Part shown: positions 25,789 through 34,136 of the stretch, in pieces
Layout of the letters: each line of letters begins with the position of its first letter
How positions within the stretch are numbered: position 1 is the first letter of the stretch
From: Thalassorhabdus alkalitolerans
GTDB lineage: Bacteria; Bacillota; Bacilli; Bacillales; Marinococcaceae
Assembly: GCF_042656585.1 (NCBI RefSeq)
Contig: NZ_JBHSPG010000023.1
DNA: 64,000 bases
Strand: one strand, 5' to 3'
The notes under the pieces: generated by a model
The model's database searches: none
What the model saw: only the letters and a program-made list of their open reading frames with translations
Told to the model about the DNA's origin: nothing
Program-made: the position numbers and the translations under genes

Positions 25789-26502
25789 ATGCAGGAACGA
25801 GTAGTAGAAAAGATTAAATTGTTACTAATAGATGACCATCAACTTTTTCGTGAAGGGGTAAAGCGAATTCTGGCCATGGAGCCAGGATTTGAAATCGTAG
25901 CAGAAGGCGATGACGGCCAGTATGCGGTTGAACTGGTCGAGAAACATGAACCGGATGTTGTGTTGATGGACATTAATATGCCGGGTGTGAATGGTGTTGA
26001 AGCAACGAAAAACCTGGTTAATCAGTATCCTGATATCAAGGTTCTTATCCTTTCAATCCACGATGACGAGTCCTACGTAACCCACGTGTTAAAGACTGGA
26101 GCAGCAGGCTATCTATTAAAAGAAATGGATGCCGAAGCGTTAATAGAAGCCGTGAAAGTAGTAGGGGCCGGAGGAGCGTACATTCATCCAAAAGTCACTC
26201 ATAATCTTATCAACGAATATCGACGCCTTGCTACTGGCGGAGATGGCGGTGAAGAGGAGGGAGAAGTGGGCTTTAAGGAAGTGGAGTACCGGAAGCCCCT
26301 TCACATTCTGACACGTCGCGAGTGTGAAGTTCTCCAGCTTATGACTGATGGCTACAGTAACCGGATGATAGGGGAAGCTCTCTACATCAGTGAGAAGACA
26401 GTCAAGAACCATGTCAGCAACATATTACAGAAAATGAATGTAAATGACCGGACTCAAGCCGTCGTAGAATCGATCAAAAAAGGCTGGGTAAAAGTAAGAT
26501 AA
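25789..26502 (+). CDS. degU: Two-component response regulator DegU
   Basis: The 237-residue NarL/LuxR-type regulator has a receiver domain (LLLIDDHQLFREGVKRIL at the start, phosphoacceptor Asp61 in VVLMDINMPG, conserved Lys in YLLKEMDA). A linker and a C-terminal LuxR HTH follow (LTRRECEVLQLMTDGYSN, then ISEKTVKNHVSNILQKMN). It is DegS's partner and, in B. subtilis, also aids ComK binding at the comK promoter. The ATG at 25789 is preferred because AAAGGATGAGG lies upstream; a TTG-type extension of six residues is possible. It is followed by a strong terminator, so degV is transcribed separately. Confidence 0.96.
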   Translation: MQERVVEKIKLLLIDDHQLFREGVKRILAMEPGFEIVAEGDDGQYAVELVEKHEPDVVLMDINMPGVNGVEATKNLVNQYPDIKVLILSIHDDESYVTHVLKTGAAGYLLKEMDAEALIEAVKVVGAGGAYIHPKVTHNLINEYRRLATGGDGGEEEGEVGFKEVEYRKPLHILTRRECEVLQLMTDGYSNRMIGEALYISEKTVKNHVSNILQKMNVNDRTQAVVESIKKGWVKVR

Positions 26503-26508
26503 GCATAG

Positions 26509-26544
26509 AAAAAGTGCAAAGGAACAATCCCTTGCACTTTTTTT
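26509..26544 (+). terminator. Rho-independent terminator after degU
   Basis: AAAAAGTGCAAAGG pairs with CCCTTGCACTTTTT with a slight offset, and is followed by a run of T. Confidence 0.9.
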
Positions 26545-26575
26545 GATTTCGTTTTTGGAAAGGGGTGCCTAAAGG

Positions 26576-26872
26576 GGTGCCTGGCACCAAAAAAGGCAGA
26601 ATATAAGAAATCCTTTCCTATCAGGGGCTAGAGCTGAAATAAGGTTACAGTCCTGTTACAGCGGAGAGCGGTGCCAGGCACCGTACAGGTGGGATGGAAG
26701 AGAAATCCTTTCCTATCAAGGGCTAGAGCTGAAATAAGGTTACAGTCCTGTTACAGCGGAGAGCGGTGCCAGGCACCATATACGGGGAGTGGAAGAGAAA
26801 TCCTTTGCTGCCAGGGGATAGAGCTGAAGAAGGGTTACAGTCTTGTTACAACGGAAAGCGGTGCCAGGCACC
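26576..26872 (+). repeat. Four-copy REP-like palindrome array between degU and degV
   Basis: Palindromes are at 26576, 26670, 26765 and 26860 (spacing 94, 95, 95). The last three each have TGTTACA exactly 9 nt upstream. The units in between are close copies of each other (shared AGAAATCCTTTCCTATCA and GAGCTGAAATAAGGTTACAG). The first palindrome has centre T and no heptamer. The region up to 27040 contains no gene; a 132-codon frame running through it only translates the repeat. Confidence 0.9.
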
Positions 26873-27047
26873 GTAGTAAGGTACCGCGGCAGTGCCGTAG
26901 TGAGGTGAAGGGGAAAAGCGTTGACGTGCCTTGCTCCAAGGGAATCTTACCTTGCAGAAACGGTCAAGAAAAACTATCATTAAAGAGAGAACAGAAAAGA
27001 GAGAACAGAGGTTTTAACGAAAATAAAAGAAAAAGCGGGGATAACCT

Positions 27048-27899
27048 ATGCCGAATATTGCGGTCGTAACAGACAGTACAGCCTATTTAAGCAAGGAAAC
27101 ATTGGATAAATACGGCATTACCGTAGTGCCGCTTAGTGTGGTTTTTGGTGAAGAGGCGTACGAAGAAGAAGTTGATATAACGACTGATGAATTTTATAAG
27201 AAAATGAGTGAAAGTGAAGAGCTGCCTACGACGTCACAGCCAGTAATGGGGACGTTTTTGGAAACGTTCGAAAAGCTTGGAGAGAACCATGATGCGATCA
27301 TTTCCATCCATCTTTCCAGCGGGATCAGCGGCACGTATTCCACTGCTGTAACTGTGGGCGAAACGGTTGAAGAAGTGGATGTGCATTGTTTTGATTCAGA
27401 GGTTAGCTGTGCCCCACAAGGCTATTATGTTATTGAAGCAGCAAAAATGGCCCAGGATGGGCACTCTGTGGATGACATTATGACTCGGTTATCTGAAATG
27501 AGAGAAAGCATGCGTGCTTATTTTGTCGTAGATAACTTAAATCATCTCCACCGTGGAGGTCGATTAAACGGCGCGCAAGCAATTGTTGGAAGTCTTTTGA
27601 AAATTAAGCCTGTTCTTCACTTTGAGAATAAGCTGATTGTCCCTTTTGAAAAAGTCAGAACAGCTAAAAAAGCCGTGAACCGAGTATATGAGCTCCTAGA
27701 TGAAGATGCAGCAAAAGGAGAGCCAATCCGCGCTACAGTGATTCATGCCCAAAGGCCGGAAAAAGCTGAGGAAATCAGAAATCATTTGGACCAAAAGTAT
27801 GATAACCTTGAAATAGATATCAGTTATTTCGGGCCTGTTATTGGTACCCATCTTGGGGAAGGCAGCATTGGAATCGGCTGGTATAAACAGAAAGACTAA
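27048..27899 (+). CDS. degV: DegV family fatty-acid-binding protein
   Basis: The 283-residue protein is a DegV fold protein, with IAVVTDSTAYLSKETLDKYG at the start, the lipid-pocket blocks TTSQPVMGTF and SIHLSSGISGTYSTA, and NLNHLHRGGRLNGAQA. These bind a fatty acid; in other Bacillota such proteins deliver fatty acids to the FakA kinase. Its place downstream of degSU matches B. subtilis degV (yviA). The ATG follows AGCGGGGATAACC. A REP-like array separates it from degU and a terminator separates it from comFA. Confidence 0.93.
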   Translation: MPNIAVVTDSTAYLSKETLDKYGITVVPLSVVFGEEAYEEEVDITTDEFYKKMSESEELPTTSQPVMGTFLETFEKLGENHDAIISIHLSSGISGTYSTAVTVGETVEEVDVHCFDSEVSCAPQGYYVIEAAKMAQDGHSVDDIMTRLSEMRESMRAYFVVDNLNHLHRGGRLNGAQAIVGSLLKIKPVLHFENKLIVPFEKVRTAKKAVNRVYELLDEDAAKGEPIRATVIHAQRPEKAEEIRNHLDQKYDNLEIDISYFGPVIGTHLGEGSIGIGWYKQKD

Positions 27900-27917
27900 T
27901 TAACATTTTACCTTCAG

Positions 27918-27958
27918 AAGCTGTCTGCTTTCCTTCAAAAAGAGGCAGCTTTGTTTTA
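27918..27958 (+). terminator. Terminator after degV
   Basis: AAGCTGTCT pairs with AGGCAGCTT (one wobble) and is followed by TGTTTT. Confidence 0.7.
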
Positions 27959-28006
27959 CCCTCAAATCCCCTCACATTAAAACTCTTCAAAAAGGAGGCT
28001 TTTTTA

Positions 28007-29530
28007 TTGAAATTTGCCCTCGTTGAATGGCCTGACCCCTTTGGCCGAAATCACCCCTATTTCCTCCCGGAAGCCTGGATACCTTCTTCAGCAATATTAA
28101 AAAAAGATCCCCAATCCATTAGTTTTTACCGTGAAACTCCTTCTATTGAAATAAACCGTGCTTTTACCCCTCAAACTGATATTAGGTCTTTGTTAGCCGG
28201 CAAAGAACTCCTCCCGGATGAACTTCCTTTCTCATTCCAAATTCTTCGAGACTCTTACTTCAATGGATATATTTATTTAAAAAAAGGAATCGAAAAAAGC
28301 GCTAAAGGATATCACTGTCATCGCTGTGGCAATCACGGAAAGACAATTACCTTTGCCCAAGTTCCTTGTGCCCGTTGTGAAAGACTTTGTGTGTATTGCA
28401 GGAACTGCATCACGATGGGAAGAGTGGCAGAGTGCACTCCTTTGATCGGGTGGAAAGGAGCCTCGCCACAGGAGGGCAAAAAGTGTGACTCTCTTTTAGC
28501 ATGGGAAGGAGAATTTTCACCAGGGCAAAAAATAGCAGTCACGGAGATAGAAAACAGAGTAGGGACAGAGCAGGAGCTGTTACTTTGGGCAGTCTGTGGA
28601 GCAGGGAAAACAGAAATCTTGTTTCCGGGACTAGAGAAGGCTTTGCTGCTTGGACAGCGTGTACTCCTTGCCACTCCTAGAACAGACGTAGTGTTGGAGC
28701 TCCTTCCCCGTATGAAAAAAGCTTTTCCAGACGTGAAGGTAACAGGGCTTTACGGAGGCAGTGAGGACCGTGATGTCTGGGGCCAGCTGGTGATTGCTAC
28801 AACTCATCAGGTTAGGAGGTTTAAGGATGCCTTTGATCTGGTGATCGTAGATGAAGTAGATGCCTTTCCGTACACGTTTGATAAAAGTCTGGCCTTTGGC
28901 ATTCAGAAAGCGAAGAAGAAGTCAGCGGCTGTATTCTATTTAACGGCCACTCCCTCTACTGACTTAAAAAAACGAGTCCAGCAGAAGAAATTAGAAGCTG
29001 TCAAGATTCCCCGCCGCTATCACGGTCACCCTCTGCCTGAGCCTCATTTTGCCTGGACAGGAAACTGGAAGAAGACTTTAGAAAAAAAGAAGCTTCCCCA
29101 TGCTCTGCGAGATTGGTGCAGGAAGCGTCTAGATTCAGAGACACAGGCTTTCGTGTTTGTACCCACAGTAAAGGTATTACACCAAATAACGCCGCTGCTG
29201 CAAAAGATAAACTCCAACATACAAGGGGTTCATGCGGAGGATACCGAGCGCCGCGGGAAGGTTCAGGACTTTCGGGAAGGGAAAATTCCCTTGTTAGTGA
29301 CGACTACGATTTTGGAGCGGGGAGTCACGGTGAAAGGAATCGAGGTAGCGGTGCTGGGAGCGGAGGAGACCATCTTCGATGAAAGCGCCCTCGTGCAAAT
29401 CGCCGGCCGGGCAGGGAGAAGTGCCGATCATCCAACCGGTGACGTAGTCTATTTTCACTACGGCAAGAGCAATGCCATGCTGGCTGCCCGCCGGCATATC
29501 AAACAAATGAACAAAGCGAACATCCTGTGA
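28007..29530 (+). CDS. comFA: DNA uptake ATPase/helicase ComFA
   Basis: This 507-residue DEAD-like motor is thought to pull single-stranded DNA into the cytoplasm in transformation. A four-cysteine zinc motif region spans about residues 105-140 (YHCHRCGNHG, CARCERLCVYCRNC). Walker A is CGAGKTE near 198, Walker B is VDEVDAFP near 281, and the C-terminal helicase motifs are TTTILERGVTV and QIAGRAGRS. The start is TTG with AAAGGAGG eight bases upstream. In B. subtilis, comFB and comFC follow; here comFA is followed by a four-copy repeat array and comFB is missing. ComK control is expected but no clear AAAA-N5-TTTT box pair was found. Confidence 0.95.
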   Translation: MKFALVEWPDPFGRNHPYFLPEAWIPSSAILKKDPQSISFYRETPSIEINRAFTPQTDIRSLLAGKELLPDELPFSFQILRDSYFNGYIYLKKGIEKSAKGYHCHRCGNHGKTITFAQVPCARCERLCVYCRNCITMGRVAECTPLIGWKGASPQEGKKCDSLLAWEGEFSPGQKIAVTEIENRVGTEQELLLWAVCGAGKTEILFPGLEKALLLGQRVLLATPRTDVVLELLPRMKKAFPDVKVTGLYGGSEDRDVWGQLVIATTHQVRRFKDAFDLVIVDEVDAFPYTFDKSLAFGIQKAKKKSAAVFYLTATPSTDLKKRVQQKKLEAVKIPRRYHGHPLPEPHFAWTGNWKKTLEKKKLPHALRDWCRKRLDSETQAFVFVPTVKVLHQITPLLQKINSNIQGVHAEDTERRGKVQDFREGKIPLLVTTTILERGVTVKGIEVAVLGAEETIFDESALVQIAGRAGRSADHPTGDVVYFHYGKSNAMLAARRHIKQMNKANIL

Positions 29531-29531
29531 C

Positions 29532-29793
29532 GGTGCCAGGCACCGGTAAGGGTGTTTGCGGCCAAAGCCCGTGGTAACGGGATTTTCCATGACAAATGTT
29601 ACAGATTGGGAAGGGGTGCCAGGCACCGAAAAGGGTGTTTGCGGCCAAAGCCCGTTGTAATGGGATTCTCTATGACAAATGTTACAGATTGTGTAGGGGT
29701 GCCAGGCACCGAAAAAGGGTGATGGCGGTCAAGCCCGTGGTATCGGAATTTTCCATGACAAATGTTACAGGTTAGGTAGGGGTGCCAGGCACC
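29532..29793 (+). repeat. Four-copy REP-like palindrome array between comFA and comFC
   Basis: Palindromes are at 29532, 29615, 29698 and 29781, spaced exactly 83 bp. The last three have TGTTACA with an 11-nt gap. Units share GTTTGCGGCCAAAGCCCGT (degenerate in the third) and CCATGACAAATGTTACAG. The array begins 1 bp after the comFA stop and ends in a run of ten C (29792-29801 area). No gene lies in it. Confidence 0.92.
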
Positions 29794-29862
29794 CCCCCCC
29801 AGGAGGGACCCCAAAAAAAGGGCACCCTCAAAAACCGGCACACTAAAAAAGGAGGAGTAGTA

Positions 29863-30714
29863 TTGTCTGTTCTTACGTATCGAAACCTTGGTGATATGCC
29901 CAATTGTTTGTGGTGCGGGGCTCCACATCCCGTCCACGTCACCTGGGGCAATCTATTATATGAGAAAGAAAAGCCCTTGCTCTGTGCGGAGTGTTCAAAC
30001 CGACTGGAAAAGCTGGAGTGGAAGTTATGCAACCTATGCGGCCGCTCCTTGGAAACTCTGGATGAAAAATATATTTCCACTGATGAAATGTGTCACGACT
30101 GTACGAGGTGGGAGACCTCAACTCACTGGAGCGGACTCCTCGACAAGAACCGCTCTCTTTATCACTACAATGATTTTCTTCAAGAGATTATCGGGCGCTA
30201 TAAGTTTCGTGGTGATGCCATCTTAAGCTCCCTTTTCACAAGGAGACTCAACGACTATTACCACCAGGAATTTTCCGGTTATCACATCGTCCCTATTCCT
30301 TTAAGCAAGGAGCGCCTCTCAGAAAGAGGCTTTAACCAGGCTGAACTTCTAGCCACCACCATAACTCCTGATCAACCGCCTCTGGGTTTTCTCCTGAAAA
30401 AACCCTTCTTAACACAATTCTTTTCCTCACTAAAGGGAAATTCTCAAGTTCTCTATCTTCCTGATCTTCTCACCCGCACCCGCCATGAAACAAAACAGAG
30501 CAAGAGGTCAAGAGTAGAACGTATGCCACACCCTCACCAAACAGGATCTTCCCCTTTTGCCATCCCTTATCCTGAATTGTTTTCGATAAAAGATAAACAA
30601 TTTCTCTTAATTGACGATATATACACTACCGGCAGTACCGTTCGGAAAGCTGCAAAAATCCTCAATGAGCACGGAGCAGCCGCTGTCTCCTCATTAACCA
30701 TCGCAAGAGGATAG
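29863..30714 (+). CDS. comFC: Competence phosphoribosyltransferase-like protein ComFC
   Basis: The 283-residue protein has an N-terminal zinc-finger region with Cys pairs (CLWCGAPHP, LCAECSNRL, CNLCGRSLE, CHDCTRWE). A PRTase-like domain follows, with YKFRGDAIL, VPIPLSKERLSERGFNQAELL and the PRPP-loop motif LLIDDIYTTGSTV. It is about 40 residues longer than the B. subtilis protein. The extra part lies between FNQAELLATT and the KQSKRSRVERM/LLIDD portion, with a Pro/Phe-rich run. The start is TTG at 29863, with AAAGGAGGAG upstream; an ATG at 29782 lies inside the repeat array and is rejected. It is required for DNA uptake in related species and probably works with ComFA. Confidence 0.92.
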   Translation: MSVLTYRNLGDMPNCLWCGAPHPVHVTWGNLLYEKEKPLLCAECSNRLEKLEWKLCNLCGRSLETLDEKYISTDEMCHDCTRWETSTHWSGLLDKNRSLYHYNDFLQEIIGRYKFRGDAILSSLFTRRLNDYYHQEFSGYHIVPIPLSKERLSERGFNQAELLATTITPDQPPLGFLLKKPFLTQFFSSLKGNSQVLYLPDLLTRTRHETKQSKRSRVERMPHPHQTGSSPFAIPYPELFSIKDKQFLLIDDIYTTGSTVRKAAKILNEHGAAAVSSLTIARG

Positions 30715-30752
30715 CAGAGAAATCTCCAGAAACCAAAGAAGAGGGTGATACA

Positions 30753-31175
30753 ATGGCAAGTCTGGAAAATTGCCCAGAGTGCGGAAGTTTATTCGTGAAA
30801 AACCTTCGTAGTGTGTGCGATGCCTGTCATCAAGAAGTTGAAAAACAATTTGAGCTTGTATACAGCTATATTAAAAAAAGAGACAACCGGACAGCGACAA
30901 GAATGGAAGTCTCTGAAAACACCGGGGTAGCGGAATCTCTTATCTCCCGTTTTATAAGAGAAGGACGACTGCATCTTACTCACTTCCCTAACATGACCTA
31001 TCCGTGTACGTCCTGCGGAGAAGAAATTAGAGATGGGAGTCTTTGCCGTTCCTGTAAGGAAAACATCAGACAGGGGCTTGAAGAAGATAGAAAAGACCGG
31101 GAACGCAAAGACAGGATAAAAGAAAGAGAAGCAGTGACATACAAAACCTATCATTCTTTCAATGCAAAACAATAG
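30753..31175 (+). CDS. yvyF: Flagellar operon protein YvyF
   Basis: This 140-residue protein belongs to the YvyF family found between comFC and flgM in bacilli. It has two zinc-ribbon-like Cys pairs: CPECGSLF with CDACHQEV near the start, and CTSCGEEI with CRSCKENI near residue 90-110. These flank a MerR-like helical segment (ATRMEVSENTGVAESLISRFI) and a charged C-terminal helix. Function is unknown; the gene position and sequence fit exactly. The ATG has AGAGGGTGA upstream. It lies 38 bp after comFC, probably read from the comF promoter as well as from the flagellar one. Confidence 0.9.
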   Translation: MASLENCPECGSLFVKNLRSVCDACHQEVEKQFELVYSYIKKRDNRTATRMEVSENTGVAESLISRFIREGRLHLTHFPNMTYPCTSCGEEIRDGSLCRSCKENIRQGLEEDRKDRERKDRIKEREAVTYKTYHSFNAKQ

Positions 31176-31270
31176 TTTTTTTGAGTAGGTAAGAGAATCT
31201 GTTTGCCTTATAATTAAAAAAAGGACCATCACTCACCACCGTGAAAAAGAATGAGAAAGAGGTGAACCCG

Positions 31271-31534
31271 ATGAATATCAACCCTTTTGGACCCGTTAAT
31301 CATACAAACCCTTATCAAAAACAAGCGGAAACACATAAATCCACTCAAGCATCTGAAAAAAAACACGACAAGGTTGAAATTTCAGAGGCGGCAAAAGAAC
31401 TCCAGAAAAAAAGCAGCGTTGAATTGGAGCGTGAAGAAAAAATTCAAGCACTTAAGGAAAAAGTAGAGGCAGGGGAATACCAAGTAGATTCCCATGCTGT
31501 CGCGAAAAAATTCTACGAGTACTGGTCGAAATAG
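31271..31534 (+). CDS. flgM: Anti-sigma-D factor FlgM
   Basis: The 87-residue protein holds SigD inactive until the hook is finished. The N-terminal half is hydrophilic and unordered (NPFGPVNHTNPYQKQ). The C-terminal sigma-binding helices contain DKVEISEAAKELQKK and IQALKEKVEAGEYQVDSHAVAKKFYEY, a standard FlgM ending. The ATG at 31271 is chosen for AAAGAGGTGA upstream, not the GTG-type start ten codons before. It is the first clearly flagellar gene of flgM-flgN-flgK-flgL. Confidence 0.93.
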   Translation: MNINPFGPVNHTNPYQKQAETHKSTQASEKKHDKVEISEAAKELQKKSSVELEREEKIQALKEKVEAGEYQVDSHAVAKKFYEYWSK

Positions 31535-31689
31535 AAATGAAATAGGGGCTGTCCTCGAAGTCGGGTTGGCCGAAAGAATACAAGGAAGCTGAAGCTTTTA
31601 ATTAAAAGACACATCGTCACTGAGTACGAGCAGGCTGCCCTTGTTTCAGCCCCCCTTGATTACATAAAAGAAAAGGAGCTTTTATAACA

Positions 31690-32187
31690 GTGAAAGAAAT
31701 TTTTGAGTCACTGGCTGATTTGGTGAAGATTCACCAGCAGATGAATGATATAGCCATTCAGAAAACAGAAGTTATAAAAGTAAATGATATAAAAGGCTTG
31801 CAGACTATGATTCAGCAAGAGACAAAGCTGTTGAAAGTTCTTCAGCTGGCAGAGGGAAAAAGACAGAAAGCAGTCTCAGCCTTTCTAACGGAGCGCCCTG
31901 ACTTTGTTAAAAAGGGTGGAGAAGGCTCAATGAATGACCTTCTTTCAGCGATACCGCAGGATTACCAAAAGCCTATGCAGACTCTTTATGATGGACTTCT
32001 AAAAGAGGTGGACAAACTGTCAGCTCAAAATGAGCTCAACCAGCAAATGATCCGGGATTCTCTTCAATTTGTGAACCTTTCTCTGGACCTTTTACAGCCT
32101 GATCAGGAAACGTTCAGCTACCAGAATCCCCATGAGAAGGGACAGGACAGTCAGCTGAACTATTCAGCGTTTGACTCCAGGGCTTAA
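31690..32187 (+). CDS. flgN: Flagellar export chaperone FlgN
   Basis: The 165-residue helical protein is the chaperone for FlgK and FlgL. Typical features are the long first helix (IFESLADLVKIHQQMNDIAI), the block KVNDIKGLQTMIQQETKLLK, and the second helix ending in VNLSLDLLQ. Position directly before flgK and family length support the call. The start is GTG at 31690 with AAAGGAG 11 nt upstream. The 155 bp after flgM contain GGGGCTG (31545) and CAGCCCC (31647), which could pair at long range, but no classic terminator. Confidence 0.9.
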   Translation: MKEIFESLADLVKIHQQMNDIAIQKTEVIKVNDIKGLQTMIQQETKLLKVLQLAEGKRQKAVSAFLTERPDFVKKGGEGSMNDLLSAIPQDYQKPMQTLYDGLLKEVDKLSAQNELNQQMIRDSLQFVNLSLDLLQPDQETFSYQNPHEKGQDSQLNYSAFDSRA

Positions 32188-32298
32188 CTATGGCCCGACC
32201 GCGTTCCTAAAAAACAGACCAGCCAGGAGGTCAAGGAGCCAAATTTTATTTTATATTGAAAAAAATCAATGAAGCAATTAGAACGGAGGAAGCACGGG

Positions 32299-33894
32299 AT
32301 GACTTCAACTTTTCATGGGCTCGAAACTGCCAGGCGGGCAATGACGACCCAGCAGACGGCACTTTATACGACAGGCCATAATATAGCAAACGCCAATACA
32401 CAAGGGTACACACGGCAGCGTGTGAATTTTTCTGCAACAGAGCCTATGCCTCCAGCCTCCTTGAACGCCCCGCGTATCCCAGGTCAGATAGGCACTGGAG
32501 TGGAAGCAGGGTCCGTTCAACGGGTGCAGGAACACTTCCTGAATGTTCAGTACCACGGAGAAAGTGCCAAGGCAGGCTACTGGGATTCGGTCTATACTTC
32601 CCTTGAAAAGATGGAAGACATCATGAATGAGCCTACCGAGGACGGCATTAACCAGACCCTGGACCGTTTTTGGAACTCTTTGCAGGACTTAAATGCCAAC
32701 CCTCAGGATTCCGGTGCCCGTGCTGTTGTAAGGCAAAATGGAATCGCCGTGGCAGAGGTGTTTAACTACACAGCTGATTCCTTAAAAGCCATTCAGCGTG
32801 ACATTAAAGCAGATATCAATACAACAACGAACCAGGTGAATTCCCTGCTGCAGCAAATTAACGAGATTAATAAGCAAGTGTCATCTATGGAGCCCCACGG
32901 CTACCTCCCAAATGACTTGTACGATGAAAGGGACCGGCTTATTGATGAGCTGTCTGCCATTGCAAATATTCAAATAGAGAAGGAACCAAGCGGTGGCCAG
33001 GCGAAAAGCAGTGCGGAAGGAAGCTTTACCATTTACCTTGCAGACGGGGATGGAAATCAGATCACAAAGCTGGTAGACGGTGCAAATCATGACTTCCGTC
33101 AGATGCAGATTCAATACGACAGTGAGGATCGAACAGCTCCTGTCTCAGCTATGACGCTGGCATGGGACAACGGGGCCTGGGTGGACGGTGAGGCCCTGGA
33201 TGGCCCCATAAACGACTTGTCCTTTTTGGATTCTCCGGGAAAAATGAAAGGCCTGGTAGCGGCATACGGACACACGGAAAATGGTGAAGTCAGGGGAACA
33301 TACCCTGATATGCTGACTGAACTCGACCTTATGGTCACTACCTTTGTAGAGGCTTTTAACGAGGTGCATGAGGCAGGCTGGACTCTAAACGACATTAGGA
33401 ATGAAGAAAAGGGAGAGCCGATCAGCTTTTTCACGTTTGCCGAGCCCACCGCAAATAAAAGTGGCGCATCTCAGCTTTTACAAATTTCAGATGAAATTAA
33501 AAACAGCCTGAACCATATCGCTGCGGCTGCACCAACTGGAAATCCAGCGATCGCTTTTGCCGGAGACGGATCCAACGCCTTGGCTCTTGCAAATGTAAAA
33601 GATTTGCCTCTTGATTTTGGCGGCAACGACACAAACGTGCAAAGCTTTTATCAAAGTATCATCGGAGATATGGCTGTGGCCACAAACGAAGCCAACCGGA
33701 TGAAAAATAACTCGGCAGCTCTTCGGGACAATATTGATCACCGCCGTCAATCTGTAAGCAGTGTCTCCCTCGATGAAGAAATGACCAACATGATTCAATT
33801 CCAGCACGCATACAATGCTGCTGCCCGAAATATTACCACGATCGATGAAATGCTGGACAGAATTATTAATGGTATGGGCATCGTCGGCCGGTAA
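32299..33894 (+). CDS. flgK: Flagellar hook-associated protein 1
   Basis: The 531-residue hook-filament junction protein has the conserved N-terminus TFHGLETARRAMTTQQTALYT followed by GHNIANANTQGYTRQRV. The conserved C-terminus is SSVSLDEEMTNMIQFQHAYNAAARNITTIDEMLD. The variable middle is of normal length. The ATG at 32299 has ACGGAGGAAG upstream; a start ten codons earlier is rejected. It is exported by the flagellar type III apparatus with FlgN. It is followed not by flgL directly but by a 240-bp gap with an array of 20-21 bp repeats. Confidence 0.96.
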   Translation: MTSTFHGLETARRAMTTQQTALYTTGHNIANANTQGYTRQRVNFSATEPMPPASLNAPRIPGQIGTGVEAGSVQRVQEHFLNVQYHGESAKAGYWDSVYTSLEKMEDIMNEPTEDGINQTLDRFWNSLQDLNANPQDSGARAVVRQNGIAVAEVFNYTADSLKAIQRDIKADINTTTNQVNSLLQQINEINKQVSSMEPHGYLPNDLYDERDRLIDELSAIANIQIEKEPSGGQAKSSAEGSFTIYLADGDGNQITKLVDGANHDFRQMQIQYDSEDRTAPVSAMTLAWDNGAWVDGEALDGPINDLSFLDSPGKMKGLVAAYGHTENGEVRGTYPDMLTELDLMVTTFVEAFNEVHEAGWTLNDIRNEEKGEPISFFTFAEPTANKSGASQLLQISDEIKNSLNHIAAAAPTGNPAIAFAGDGSNALALANVKDLPLDFGGNDTNVQSFYQSIIGDMAVATNEANRMKNNSAALRDNIDHRRQSVSSVSLDEEMTNMIQFQHAYNAAARNITTIDEMLDRIINGMGIVGR

Positions 33895-33922
33895 ATTACA
33901 AGATATCATCAATGTGAAAAGG

Positions 33923-34036
33923 ATAATTGGGTCAATTTGAACAATAATTGGGTCAAAATGCAGATAATTGGGTCGTTTTGAACAATAATTGGGTCAAAAA
34001 CGCAGATAATTGGGTCAAAACCCAAATTATTGGGTC
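33923..34036 (+). repeat. Tandem 20-21 bp repeat array between flgK and flgL
   Basis: Six copies of ATAATTGGGTC (the last as ATTATTGGGTC) start at 33923, 33944, 33964, 33985, 34006 and 34026, spaced 21, 20, 21, 21 and 20 bp. Intervening bases alternate in type (ATTTGAACA, AAAATGCAG). A seventh, decayed unit may be at about 34047. The same core recurs in reverse orientation at 53652. Confidence 0.95.
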
Positions 34037-34136
34037 AAAGCAGCAATTATTTCAATCAACTCACCTCAAAACAGGGCCAGCTCCGGATCAAACAGCTTAC
34101 CTATACTTCTGAAAAAACAAAGGCAGGTGAAATAGT

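Noticed and set aside
26671..27069. A 132-codon plus-strand frame between degU and degV
   Set aside because: It only translates the palindrome array units and runs into degV in another frame; there is no ribosome site.
29782..29862. Extension of comFC to an ATG inside the palindrome array
   Set aside because: The added 27 residues come from the repeat and C-run. The TTG at 29863 has a strong ribosome site.
31545..31653. Terminator between flgM and flgN (GGGGCTG ... CAGCCCC)
   Set aside because: The arms are about 95 nt apart with no T-run, so a classic terminator is not supported.
33923..34036. CRISPR array
   Set aside because: Repeats are only 11-15 bp with no variable spacers of uniform length and no cas genes; it is a simple tandem repeat. 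The same applies to 53652-53895 and to the palindrome arrays.
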